Source of the DNA: Siculibacillus lacustris
GTDB taxonomy: Bacteria > Pseudomonadota > Alphaproteobacteria > Rhizobiales > Ancalomicrobiaceae
NCBI RefSeq assembly: GCF_004328075.1
Contig: NZ_SJFN01000019.1
Span: forward strand, 49,806 to 113,805
DNA: 64,000 bases
Reading direction: 5' to 3'
Part shown: one piece after another, positions 44,452 through 52,633 of the stretch
How positions within the stretch are numbered: the stretch's first letter is position 1
How the letters are laid out: every line of letters begins with the position of its first letter
The notes under the pieces: model-generated
What the model saw: only the letters and a program-made list of their open reading frames with translations
Told to the model about the DNA's origin: nothing
Database searches by the model: none
Position numbers and translations under genes: made by a program

Positions 44452-45197
44452 GGCCCGCGATGCTCGTCCATGTCTGCAATCCCAACACCACCCAGGCGAT
44501 GACCGCCAAGATCCGGGTCGCCGCGGAGCGCGCGGCGGCCCCCGGCACGACCATCCTCGCCGACGAATCGGCCTTCGGCCCGGTGTCGATCGAAGGGCCC
44601 TACGACGCCGCCTTCGCGGTGCCGGGGCTGATCGAGCGGATCCGCGCGGCGGCCGCCGCCGGCGCCGCGGGGCACGTGGTCGCCTGTTTCGACGACACCG
44701 GGCTCGACGCGGCCCGCGCTCTGGCCGACCGGCCGGTGATCGGCATCGGCGAAGCGGCCTTCCACATGGCGAGCCTGATCGCCGAGACCTTCACGGTGGT
44801 CACCACCCTGTCGCGCTCGATCCCGACGATCTCGGCCAATCTCGCCCGCTACGGGCTCTCGGCGCGCTGCGTGCGGGTACGGGCTTCGGAAGTGGCGGTG
44901 TTGGAACTCGAAGACCCTCATTCGCCGGCGGTCGAGCGGATCTCGGCGGAAATCGCCCGGGCACTCGCCGAGGACCGGCCGGAGGCGATCGTGCTCGGCT
45001 GCGCCGGCATGACCGATCTCGCGGCACTGCTCTCGGCGCGGCACGGCCTGCCGGTGATCGACGGGGTCGGGGCGGCGGTTACGCTGATCGAGGGTCTGGC
45101 GCGGCTCGGGCTGACGACCTCGAAGATCGGCGGTTGGGCGCGGCCGTTGCCGAAGCGCTACGACGGCGCCTTCGCGGGCTTCGCGCCGGTGGCGTGA
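44448..45197 (+). CDS. Hydantoin/allantoin racemase (Asp/Glu racemase superfamily)
   Basis: A 249-residue cofactor-independent racemase with two catalytic cysteines, Cys80 in VVACFDDTGLDAAR and Cys185 in IVLGCAGMTD, and the N-terminal NPNTT motif of the HyuE/allantoin racemase group. It would interconvert the enantiomers of 5-substituted hydantoins or allantoin, feeding the hydantoinase/dihydropyrimidinase and carbamoylase encoded at 56954-59717. The start overlaps the upstream permease stop; an ATG four codons later is also possible. A diverged copy of its last 51 bp lies at 45478-45528. Confidence 0.85.
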   Translation: MRPAMLVHVCNPNTTQAMTAKIRVAAERAAAPGTTILADESAFGPVSIEGPYDAAFAVPGLIERIRAAAAAGAAGHVVACFDDTGLDAARALADRPVIGIGEAAFHMASLIAETFTVVTTLSRSIPTISANLARYGLSARCVRVRASEVAVLELEDPHSPAVERISAEIARALAEDRPEAIVLGCAGMTDLAALLSARHGLPVIDGVGAAVTLIEGLARLGLTTSKIGGWARPLPKRYDGAFAGFAPVA

Positions 45198-45322
45198 GGT
45201 CGGCGGGGTGCGCGGTCGAATCGGCGGAGCCTTCCCCGAGTCCCTATGACTCAGGGGCCGCGAAGCCCCGGCCGCGACCCTCTGCGTCCTTCAACGCATC
45301 GAATTTTCCCGCCCCCCACCGA

Positions 45323-45450
45323 CCGCCGTCGCTCCCGGCGAGCGCAGCGAGGGACGGGAGCCCATCGCCCCCGCGACCGAGGACGGGCCGAAAGTCATGG
45401 ATCCCCTTCCCCTGCGCGCCTGCGGCGCTCCGGCCGGGGATGACGGGCGG
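45323..45450. repeat. Intergenic repeat of about 128 bp, copy 1
   Basis: This segment is nearly identical to 45582-45710. Each copy is an imperfect inverted repeat: CGTCGCTCCCGGCGAGC at the left pairs broadly with GCTCCGGCCGGGGATGACG at the right, with GGGAGCCCAT against ATGGATCCCC inside, so it can fold into a long hairpin. A diverged third copy is at 56726-56860. It lies in the 543-bp gap between the racemase and preA, which holds no other gene. Confidence 0.75.
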
Positions 45451-45477
45451 GCGTTCGGGGATGCCGCCGGACGGCGG

Positions 45478-45528
45478 CTGCCGAAGCGCTACGACGGCCT
45501 CTTCGCGGGGTTCGTGCCGGCGGGGTGA
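45478..45528 (+). repeat. Duplicated 3' end of the racemase gene
   Basis: The last 51 bp of the racemase gene (45147-45197, coding LPKRYDGAFAGFAPVA plus stop) recur here with 44 of 51 bases identical, coding LPKRYDGLFAGFVPAG plus stop. Together with the two repeat copies on either side, this shows a tandem duplication of the gene end and the following intergenic repeat. The copy has no start and is not a gene. Confidence 0.8.
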
Positions 45529-45581
45529 GGCACGACCCCAGCGAAGGTCGCTTCCGGGTCTTTCATCATTTCCGTTTCCCA

Positions 45582-45710
45582 CCGCCGTCGCTCCCGGCGA
45601 GCGCAGCGAGGGAAGGGAGCCCATCGGCCCCCGCGACCGCGGACGGGCCGAAAGTCATGGATCCCCTTCCCCTCCACGCCTGCGGCGCTCCGGCCGGGGA
45701 TGACGGGTGG
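45582..45710. repeat. Intergenic repeat of about 128 bp, copy 2
   Basis: Second copy of the element at 45323-45450, in the same orientation, ending about 30 bp before the preA stop codon. Because of its dyad symmetry it could act as the transcription end of both the racemase operon (plus) and preT-preA (minus), which converge here. Confidence 0.75.
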
Positions 45711-45740
45711 GTGTCCGGATGCAGCCGACGATAGCGGCGA

Positions 45741-47078
45741 TCACTCCGCGGGCGCGTTGGCGTGGGGGCGCGGGTGCACCGCCATCGGGTTGTTGGGGTG
45801 GTCGAGCCAGGTGCGTTTTCCCCCGACGACCAATCCGGTGCGCAGATCGATCGCGCCGGCCGGCAGCGGGTCCATCGAGATGCAGTTCGGCACCGGGCAG
45901 ACCGAGGCGCAGAGGTTGCAGCCGACGCATTCGGCCTCGTCGACCACGAAGCGGCGCTTGCCGCCCTCCTCGGCCTCGACGACGATCGACTGATGCGAGG
46001 TGTCCTCGCAGGCGATGTGGCAGCGGCCGCATTCGATGCAAGTGTCTTCGTCGATCTTGGCCTTGACGATGTAGTCGAGGTTGAGGTGCTGCCAGTCGGT
46101 CATGCGCGGGATGGCGGCGCCGACCACCTGATCGACCGAGGTGTAACCCTTGGCGTCCATCCAGTCGGAGAGACCGGTGATCATGTCCTCGACGATCTTG
46201 AAACCGTAGACCATCGCCGCGGTGCAGACCTGGACGGTCGAGGCGCCGAGCGCCAGATATTCGGCGGCGTCCTTCCAGGTCTCGATGCCGCCGATGCCGG
46301 AGATCGGCAAGCCGCGGGTCTCGGCGGCGCGGGCGATCTCGCTGACCATCGACAGGGCGATCGGCTTGACCGCGGGGCCGCAATAGCCGCCGTGGGTGGC
46401 GAAGCCGTCGGTGTTTGGCACCGCGATCATGCTGTCGAGATCGACGCCGATCACCGAATTGATGGTGTTGATCAGCGACACGGCGTCGGCGCCGCCGCGC
46501 TTGGCGGCCTCGGCCGGCTTGCGGATGTCGGAGATGTTGGGGGTCAGCTTGACGATCACCGGCATGCGCGAATGCTGTTTGCACCAGCGGGTGACCATCT
46601 CGACATATTCCGGCACCTGACCGACGGCGGCGCCCATGCCGCGCTCGGACATGCCGTGGGGACAGCCGAAATTCAGCTCGACGCCGTCGGCTTCGGTGTC
46701 CTCGACCTGTTTGAGGATCGACTTCCAGGCCTCTTCCTCGCACGGCACCATCAGCGAGACGACCAGGGCGCGGTCGCGCCAGGCGCGCTTGACCTCCTTG
46801 ATCTCCTGCAGATTGATCTCCAGCGGGCGATCGGTGATCAATTCGATGTTGTTGAGCCCGATGATGCGGCGATCGGGGCCGAGCAGCACGCCGTAGCGGG
46901 GGCCCGAGACGTTGACCACCGGGGCGCCGGCCTCGCCCAGCGTCTTCCAGACGACGCCGCCCCAGCCGGCGCGATAGGCGCGCTCGACGTTGATCTTCTT
47001 GTCGGTCGGCGGCGCGGAGGCCAGCCAGAACGGGTTGGGCGCCTTGATGCCCACGAAATCGACACTCAGATCGGCCAT
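45741..47078 (-). CDS. preA: NAD-dependent dihydropyrimidine dehydrogenase subunit PreA
   Basis: A 445-residue enzyme subunit. Residues 1-310 form the FMN-binding dihydroorotate-dehydrogenase-like barrel (FVGIKAPNPFWLASAPPTD; ELNFGCPHGMSERGMGAAVGQ; ISGIGGIETWKDAAEYLALGASTVQ). The C-terminal ferredoxin part has two cluster motifs, CIECGRCHIACEDTSH (from about 345) and CVGCNLCASVCPVPNC (from about 384). With PreT it reduces uracil and thymine to their dihydro forms, the first step of the reductive pathway. The ATG at 47078 follows GAGGAGG; it lies 10 bp after preT. Confidence 0.96.
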   Translation of the reverse strand: MADLSVDFVGIKAPNPFWLASAPPTDKKINVERAYRAGWGGVVWKTLGEAGAPVVNVSGPRYGVLLGPDRRIIGLNNIELITDRPLEINLQEIKEVKRAWRDRALVVSLMVPCEEEAWKSILKQVEDTEADGVELNFGCPHGMSERGMGAAVGQVPEYVEMVTRWCKQHSRMPVIVKLTPNISDIRKPAEAAKRGGADAVSLINTINSVIGVDLDSMIAVPNTDGFATHGGYCGPAVKPIALSMVSEIARAAETRGLPISGIGGIETWKDAAEYLALGASTVQVCTAAMVYGFKIVEDMITGLSDWMDAKGYTSVDQVVGAAIPRMTDWQHLNLDYIVKAKIDEDTCIECGRCHIACEDTSHQSIVVEAEEGGKRRFVVDEAECVGCNLCASVCPVPNCISMDPLPAGAIDLRTGLVVGGKRTWLDHPNNPMAVHPRPHANAPAE

Positions 47079-47088
47079 GGGTCCCTCC

Positions 47089-48432
47089 TCAGGCGGCAAC
47101 GGCGGCGGCGAGCGCGCGATCGATCGACAGAGCGGCGGTCTTGCCCGCCGCGACGGCTTCGACGGTCAGGTCTTCGCCCGACCCGGTGCAGTCGCCGCCG
47201 GCCCAGACCCGCGGCAGCGAGGTGCGGCCCTCGGCGTCGACGACGATGCGGCCGCCGGCGAGCGCGAGGCCTTCCCCGAGATCGCCGCTGCGCAGCGTCT
47301 GGCCGATCGCCCGGAACACCTGATCGCAAGGCAGCGTGATCGTCTCGCCGGTACCGACGACGCGGCCGGATTCGACGATGGTGCGCTCGAGCTCGATCGC
47401 CACCACCCGGCCGTCCTCGCCGATCAGGCGGGTGGGCTTGAGGTTGGTGCGGATCGAGACGCCGTCGGTGCGGGCGATGTCCTTCTCGTGGTCGCTGGCG
47501 CCCATCTCGGCGAGGCCGCGGCGATAGGCGATGGTCACCTCTTCGGCGCCGAGGCGCTTGGCCTGGCTCGCGGCATCGATGGCGGTCATGCCGCCGCCGA
47601 TCACCACCACCCGGCGGCCGACCGGCACCTCCGACAGATCTTCGGCCTGACGCAGGGCGGCGATCCAGGCGACCGCATCCTCGACGCCGGCGAGGTCGTC
47701 GCCGAGCCCGAGGCCGTTGGTGTCGCCGAGCCCCACGCCGAGGAAGATCGCGTCATAGCGGTGGCCGAGATCGGCGAAGGCGAGATCGACGCCGATCCGC
47801 ACGCCGTATTGGATGGTGATGCCGCCGATGCCGAGGATCCAGTCGACCTCGGTGCGGGCGAAGTCGTCGGTCTCCTTGTAAGCGGCGAGGCCGTATTCGG
47901 AGAGGCCGCCGGGCTTCGCCGCGGCTTCGAAGATGGTGACGTCGTGGCCGCGGCGGGCGAGCTCATGGGCGGCACTGAGCCCGGCCGGACCGGCGCCGAC
48001 CACCGCGACGTGGCGGCCGGTCGCCGGCGCACGGGTGAAGATCTGGCGGCCGACCTCGACCACGGCTTCGGTCGCGAAGCGCTGGAGGCGGCCGATCTCG
48101 ACCGGGCGCGCCTCGGAGGCATTGCGTACACAAGCCTCCTCGCACAGCGTCTCGGTCGGACAGACGCGGGCGCAGGTGCCGCCGAGGATGTTCGACGACA
48201 GGATGGTGCGGGCCGCACCGAGCCGATTGTCGGTGGCGATCTGGCGGATGAACAGCGGCACGTCGATGGTGGTCGGGCATGCCTTGACGCAGGGCGCGTC
48301 CCAGCAGAACAGGCAGCGATCGGCGGCGATGCGGGCCTCGTGCAGGTCGAGATGCGGCTTGATGTCGGTGAAACGGCCGTCCAGGACGTCCTTCGGCAGG
48401 CGTCCGGCGCTGATGTCGGGGGTGGCGACCAT
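47089..48432 (-). CDS. preT: NAD-dependent dihydropyrimidine dehydrogenase subunit PreT
   Basis: A 447-residue flavoprotein of the glutamate-synthase small-subunit family. The N-terminal Fe-S domain has C40-x2-C43-x4-C48-x3-C52 (CLFCWDAPCVKAC) and further Cys in GGTCARVCPTETLCEEAC. Then come FAD- and NAD-binding Rossmann motifs (VAVVGAGPAGLSAAHELARRG; VVVIGGGMTAIDAA). It takes electrons from NADH and passes them to PreA. The start at 48432 fits the family; the 449-bp spacer upstream carries a RutR-like box and is shared with the divergent mmsA. Confidence 0.95.
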   Translation of the reverse strand: MVATPDISAGRLPKDVLDGRFTDIKPHLDLHEARIAADRCLFCWDAPCVKACPTTIDVPLFIRQIATDNRLGAARTILSSNILGGTCARVCPTETLCEEACVRNASEARPVEIGRLQRFATEAVVEVGRQIFTRAPATGRHVAVVGAGPAGLSAAHELARRGHDVTIFEAAAKPGGLSEYGLAAYKETDDFARTEVDWILGIGGITIQYGVRIGVDLAFADLGHRYDAIFLGVGLGDTNGLGLGDDLAGVEDAVAWIAALRQAEDLSEVPVGRRVVVIGGGMTAIDAASQAKRLGAEEVTIAYRRGLAEMGASDHEKDIARTDGVSIRTNLKPTRLIGEDGRVVAIELERTIVESGRVVGTGETITLPCDQVFRAIGQTLRSGDLGEGLALAGGRIVVDAEGRTSLPRVWAGGDCTGSGEDLTVEAVAAGKTAALSIDRALAAAVAA

Positions 48433-48515
48433 CGTCTTCCCTCCTCGCTCGAAGATCCGATGTTCCTCGCCCCGGGCCGGTTCCACGCTCCCTCGAGGGA
48501 CCGCACCGGGCGATT

Positions 48516-48531
48516 TTGACCATCCGATCAA
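48516..48531. promoter_or_regulatory. RutR-like operator upstream of preT
   Basis: TTGACCATCCGATCAA matches 12 of the 14 defined positions of the E. coli RutR box TTGACCA-N2-TGGTCAA (consensus from memory). It lies 84 bp upstream of the preT start. A related sequence precedes the second ABC transporter at 52566-52581. RutR responds to uracil and thymine, which suits control of preT-preA. The rest of 48433-48881 shows no gene. Confidence 0.6.
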
Positions 48532-48881
48532 ATTTCAGATTTTCTGTCAATCGTCGTCGCGCCCGGAAAATGGGCATGGCAGATTTTTGCGCTGCGGTAG
48601 CCGCCACGACCGCGCCGCGGCCGCGGGGCAATCGTCGCCGGCGGCGATCGGCGGGCGGCCCGAGGGAGCCGCGGCGACGCGGCGGACATCCCTGTTCATC
48701 CGTTCGACATTCGGAACGGGCTGAACGCCGGCCCGGGATTGCCGGGCGGGCGGAGGCCCCCTAACGTTCAGTTTTCCGATCATCACGGAGCTTCGGCCGG
48801 ATGGCGGCGGTCTCGGGACAGTGACGTTGCCCGTGGCCGAACCCGTCCGAGCCCGGCCCGGATCACCCCAGGAGACACTCG

Positions 48882-50378
48882 ATGAACCGCATCTCGAACG
48901 CCGTCGGCGGCAAGCTGGTCGCCTCTTCCTCGAGCCGCGTCGCCGCGGTGTTCGATCCGGCGACCGGAACCCAGACCGGCATTCTGCCGCTGTCGACCGC
49001 CGCAGAAGTCGCCGCGGTGATCGAGAATGCCGCAGCCGCGGCCGAGGAATGGGGGCGCACGCCGGTCTTGAAGCGGGTGCGGCCGATGTTCGAGTTCAAG
49101 CGGCTGCTCGACGCCAACGTCGACGCGATCGCCGCGGCGATCTCGGCCGAGCACGGCAAGACCCATGCGGATGCGCTCGGCGAAGTCGCCCGCGGCATCG
49201 AGGTGGTCGACTTCGCCTGCGGCATGCCGCAGCTCCTGAAGGGCGAGTTCTCGCGCAACGTCGGCCCGGACGTCGATTCCTGGTCCCATCGCCAACCGCT
49301 CGGGGTGGTCGCCGGCATCACCCCGTTCAACTTCCCGGCGATGGTGCCGCTGTGGATGTACCCGGTGGCGATCGCCGCCGGCAACTGCTTCGTGCTGAAG
49401 CCGTCGGAGCGCGACCCGTCGGCGGTGATGCTGATCTGGGAATTGTTCCGTCAGGCGGGCTTCCCGGACGGCGTGCTCAACGTGGTGCACGGCGACAAGG
49501 AGGCGGTCGACGCCATCCTCGATCACCCCAAGATCAAGGCGGTGAGCTTCGTCGGCTCGACCCCGATCGCCGAATACGTCTATGCGCGCGGCACCGCCAA
49601 GGGCAAGCGCGTCCAGGCGCTGGGTGGCGCCAAGAACCACGCGGTGATCATGCCCGACGCCGACATGGACAAGGCGGTCGACGCGCTGATGGGCGCGGCC
49701 TATGGCTCGGCCGGCGAGCGCTGCATGGCGATCTCGGTGGCGGTGCCGATCGGCGAGACCACCGCCGACCGGCTGATCGAGGCGCTGGCGCCGCGGGTGC
49801 GCGCGCTCAAGGTCGGTCCGGCCGGCGATCCGGCCGCCGAGATGGGCCCGGTGGTGACCAAGATGCATCAGGAGAAGGTGCTCGGTTACATCGACCGGGG
49901 CGTCGAGGAAGGCGCCGAACTGGTGGTCGACGGTCGCGGATTGACCCTGCAGGGTTACGAGAACGGCTATTTCGTCGGCGGCACGCTGTTCGACCGGGTG
50001 ACCCCGAACATGTCGATCTACCGAGAAGAGATCTTCGGGCCGGTGCTGTCGGTGGTGCGCGCCAATAGCTACGACGAGGCGATCGGCCTGATCAACGACC
50101 ACGAGTTCGGCAACGGCACGGCGATCTTCACCCGCGACGGCGACGCGGCGCGGGCCTTCGCCGACCGCATCGAGATCGGCATGGTCGGGATCAACGTGCC
50201 GCTGCCGGTGCCGGTGGCGTTCCACTCGTTCGGAGGCTGGAAGCGCTCGCTGTTCGGCGATCACTCGATCTATGGACCGGAGGGCGTGCGCTTCTACACC
50301 CGCCTGAAGACCATCACCGCGCGCTGGCCGACCGGCATTCGCTCGGGCGCCGAGTTCAACTTCCCCAGCCTGAAGTGA
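48882..50378 (+). CDS. mmsA: CoA-acylating methylmalonate-semialdehyde dehydrogenase
   Basis: A 498-residue aldehyde dehydrogenase of the MmsA type. Typical blocks are GVVAGITPFNFPAMVPLWMYPVAI, VLKPSERDPS and SFVGSTPIAEYVY, with the catalytic cysteine near residue 282 in GSAGERCMAISVAV. It converts malonate semialdehyde or methylmalonate semialdehyde to acetyl- or propionyl-CoA. These are formed from beta-alanine and beta-aminoisobutyrate, the end products of uracil and thymine breakdown, so it completes the pathway here. The ATG follows a GGAGA site. The aminotransferase for the step before is not in the window. Confidence 0.95.
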   Translation: MNRISNAVGGKLVASSSSRVAAVFDPATGTQTGILPLSTAAEVAAVIENAAAAAEEWGRTPVLKRVRPMFEFKRLLDANVDAIAAAISAEHGKTHADALGEVARGIEVVDFACGMPQLLKGEFSRNVGPDVDSWSHRQPLGVVAGITPFNFPAMVPLWMYPVAIAAGNCFVLKPSERDPSAVMLIWELFRQAGFPDGVLNVVHGDKEAVDAILDHPKIKAVSFVGSTPIAEYVYARGTAKGKRVQALGGAKNHAVIMPDADMDKAVDALMGAAYGSAGERCMAISVAVPIGETTADRLIEALAPRVRALKVGPAGDPAAEMGPVVTKMHQEKVLGYIDRGVEEGAELVVDGRGLTLQGYENGYFVGGTLFDRVTPNMSIYREEIFGPVLSVVRANSYDEAIGLINDHEFGNGTAIFTRDGDAARAFADRIEIGMVGINVPLPVPVAFHSFGGWKRSLFGDHSIYGPEGVRFYTRLKTITARWPTGIRSGAEFNFPSLK

Positions 50379-50424
50379 GGGCCCGCGCCGGCGATCCCGG
50401 CGCCGCTCCCGCCCTTCGGAGACC

Positions 50425-50500
50425 AAAAAAAGGGCCGCTGTCCGGGAGGGCAGCGGCCTCAGTCTTGGGAGGAAACGTACAGCGGATCACCAGACGATGC
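50425..50500 (-). ncRNA. Probable suhB/MmgR-type small regulatory RNA
   Basis: Read on the minus strand this segment contains GTTTCCTCCCAAGACTGAGG, then a perfect 8-bp stem GGCCGCTG / CAGCGGCC (50458-50451 and 50440-50433) whose loop carries CCCTCCC, then seven T (50431-50425). No protein gene ends near this strong minus-strand terminator. The combination of a TTTCCTCCC single-stranded motif and a terminator with a second CUCCC loop is what I recall of the alphaproteobacterial suhB/MmgR family, which binds ribosome sites of target mRNAs. The 5' end is estimated from a length of about 75 nt. Confidence 0.6.
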
Positions 50501-50750
50501 TGCGCCAAACTCGTGAAGATTCGGTTAACCGCGAATCTCTTCTCGCAGTTCGGCGCATGATTTTCAATCGTTTCCTTGTCAGACTGTGATTTTACGCTGG
50601 CTTTCATACTTATTTACGTTGCGGAACTCGTATCGACTGGGATGCCGACAGCACCGCACCGGCCTCCGGTCTCGCCGCGGCACCCCGAATCGGGCAGGCT
50701 GCGGCGATCGGGCCCGATCGCGCGGGCCCCGTGATTCGGGAGTTCCGCCG

Positions 50751-51455
50751 ATGCGTCGCGCCGCCGTCTGCTTCGCCCTCCTTCTCCTTCCGCTCCTCGC
50801 CACGCCCGCCCCGGCCGCCGGGGTCGCCGTCTCGGGTACCACGGTCGGCGGGGTCGGCGCCGCGCTGCTGGTGCCGCCGCATCCGAAGGCCGCGCTCGTG
50901 CTGATGACCGGCGGCGACGGGCAGCTCGGGGTCGGCGCCGACGGCAGCATCGCGCGCGGCGGCAACCAGCTGGTCCGGACCCGCGAGGCCTATGCGGCGC
51001 GCGGCTTCGCGGTCCTGGTACCCGAGGGCGACGTCGACGTCGGCGCCGCGGTGGCGGCGATGAGCCGCTTCGGCAAGGTGACGGTGGTGGCGACCAGCCG
51101 CGGCACCCAGCGGGCGGCGCGCGGCATCGCCGCCGGGGCGCGTCCGGCGCGGTTGGTGCTGACCTCCGGCTTCCTGTCGGACGCCTCGGGCGACGGCGAC
51201 AATGCGATGCGTATCCTCGGCTCGCCGGCCACGCTGCCGCCGACGCTGATCGTCCACCACCGCCACGACGGCTGCCGCAAGACCTCGCCCGAGGGCGTCG
51301 CGCCGTTCCTCGCCTGGGCGGCGGGGCGGGCGCGGGTCACCTGGCTCGACGGCGGCAGCGACGACGGCGACGCCTGCCAAGTGCGCGCCCACCACGGTTT
51401 CGCCGGGCTCGACGGCGAGGTGGTGGCGGCGGTCGCGGGCTTCGCGGCGAAGTGA
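50751..51455 (+). CDS. Secreted alpha/beta-hydrolase-like protein
   Basis: A 234-residue protein with a clear Sec signal peptide (MRRAAVCFALLLLPLLATPAPAAG, cleavage near residue 22-24). The mature part looks like an alpha/beta-hydrolase: PHPKAALVLMTGGDGQLGV forms the first strand and oxyanion turn, VVATSRGTQRAARG carries a possible nucleophile Ser in SRGT, TLIVHHRHDGCRKTSP the acid region and VRAHHGFAGLD a candidate catalytic His. The nucleophile context is S-x-G rather than the full G-x-S-x-G. Function unknown. It stands alone between the small RNA and an EF-hand protein. Confidence 0.7.
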   Translation: MRRAAVCFALLLLPLLATPAPAAGVAVSGTTVGGVGAALLVPPHPKAALVLMTGGDGQLGVGADGSIARGGNQLVRTREAYAARGFAVLVPEGDVDVGAAVAAMSRFGKVTVVATSRGTQRAARGIAAGARPARLVLTSGFLSDASGDGDNAMRILGSPATLPPTLIVHHRHDGCRKTSPEGVAPFLAWAAGRARVTWLDGGSDDGDACQVRAHHGFAGLDGEVVAAVAGFAAK

Positions 51456-51751
51456 GGCGCGGCCGGACGCGGCCGTGGGCCGGCGCTCGCCGAAGACCTG
51501 CGACCGCGACGAAACCCTCGTGAAACGTCACCCCGCCACCTGCGATGGTCCTGCGACGGCACCGCCGTCGCGATGACTGCTCCTGCGTCAGCGTGACACG
51601 GCCTTCCCTCGCGTTCCCCGGTCGAATGTCAACTCTTCGCCAAGCTCCCGCCCGCGAAAGCGTCGAAACTCGACGCCACCGGACCACCGAGTCCGGCGAT
51701 CCACTTCGCCGATCCGTCGGAGATCTGGACCCTGAAGCGGGAGGACTCGAC

Positions 51752-52219
51752 ATGGCAGATCGTATCGACTGGGTCCTGGTGCGCGGCGGTGCGGCGCGCA
51801 AGCCGATCGGCGCGGTCGGTTTCCTCGACGACACGGCGGCGGTGATCGTCGCCTTCTATGCCGATCTCGATGCCGACAAGAGCGGCACCGTCGACTGGTC
51901 GGAATGGATCGCCGGCCACATTTCGCCGGTCAGCCTGAACGGCGCGGCGGTGGTCGAAGTGGCGATGGCGGCGCGCTACCAGACCGACATCGCCACCCGC
52001 GACACGCGGATCGTCACCATGGCCGCCGACCTGTTCCTCGATTTCGCGGTGGGATTGGTCAAGGACGCCGCCTACGCGGTCTATTTCAGCAATTCGGTGA
52101 GCACCCTGACCGGCGCGCTGGCGGGGCGCCTGACCAGCCAGATCGTGGTGCAGTTCGCGATCAAGAAGGGTCTCGAACACGAGGTGAAGCGGATCTACGA
52201 CCACGCCGTGGTCCGTTGA
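51752..52219 (+). CDS. Small protein with one canonical EF-hand, function unknown
   Basis: A 155-residue protein I do not recognise. Residues 40-51 (DADKSGTVDWSE) form a complete EF-hand loop: Asp40, Asp42, Ser44, Thr46, Asp48 and Glu51 at the calcium-ligand positions with Gly45 at position 6. The rest is helical; residues 85-140 are moderately hydrophobic (FLDFAVGLVKDAAYAVYFSN; SQIVVQFAIKKGL) and could line a membrane surface or a pore-like assembly. No signal peptide. The ATG has a strong GGGAGGA site. No neighbour suggests a role. Confidence 0.7.
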   Translation: MADRIDWVLVRGGAARKPIGAVGFLDDTAAVIVAFYADLDADKSGTVDWSEWIAGHISPVSLNGAAVVEVAMAARYQTDIATRDTRIVTMAADLFLDFAVGLVKDAAYAVYFSNSVSTLTGALAGRLTSQIVVQFAIKKGLEHEVKRIYDHAVVR

Positions 52220-52565
52220 CCGAGCGGCCCCGCGCCGTCATGCCGCACCCGGCGCAGCCGTCCGGCGCCGTCGGCGCGTGACCGCGTGAGCGTCGTAGCG
52301 GCCGAGACCGAGCGATCCGCGACGATCGCCGGCCTCGGTTCCGTCGGCCGGTGAAGGCGCCCCTTTTCCATCGCAGAACTGTCCGAGTCGGCCTCGCGCG
52401 CCGGCGCCGGAGCCCCGCCGATCTACGGCCTTGGTCGGGGTCGGCGTGAACGGATCTTGCCGCGCCGGCGCTTCAATCGATATGATTTGCCGGCGATGCG
52501 GCAGCTGCGAAAAAACCACCCACGCATTGCACAACAAATCCTCAATCTTTGCTCTTGCTCAAAAT

Positions 52566-52581
52566 TTGTCCGTTTGATCAA
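52566..52581. promoter_or_regulatory. RutR-like operator upstream of the second ABC transporter
   Basis: TTGTCCGTTTGATCAA matches 11 of 14 defined positions of TTGACCA-N2-TGGTCAA and shares TTG-x-CC and GATCAA with the box ahead of preT (48516-48531). It lies 53 bp before the ATP-binding protein start at 52634, in an AT-rich stretch unlike its surroundings. It probably places this transporter in the same pyrimidine-responsive regulon. The 52220-52633 gap holds no gene. Confidence 0.55.
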
Positions 52582-52633
52582 ATCGACGCGTTCAGAGACG
52601 GGACCAGAGCCCGCGGGAACGGGAGGCACCGGA

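Noticed and set aside
50498..50590. A 30-codon frame starting ATG CTG CGC after a GGGAGGA-like site.
   Set aside because: The apparent ribosome site is the complement of the anti-ribosome-site motif of the probable minus-strand sRNA and lies too far (about 25 bp) from the ATG; the peptide has no recognisable features.
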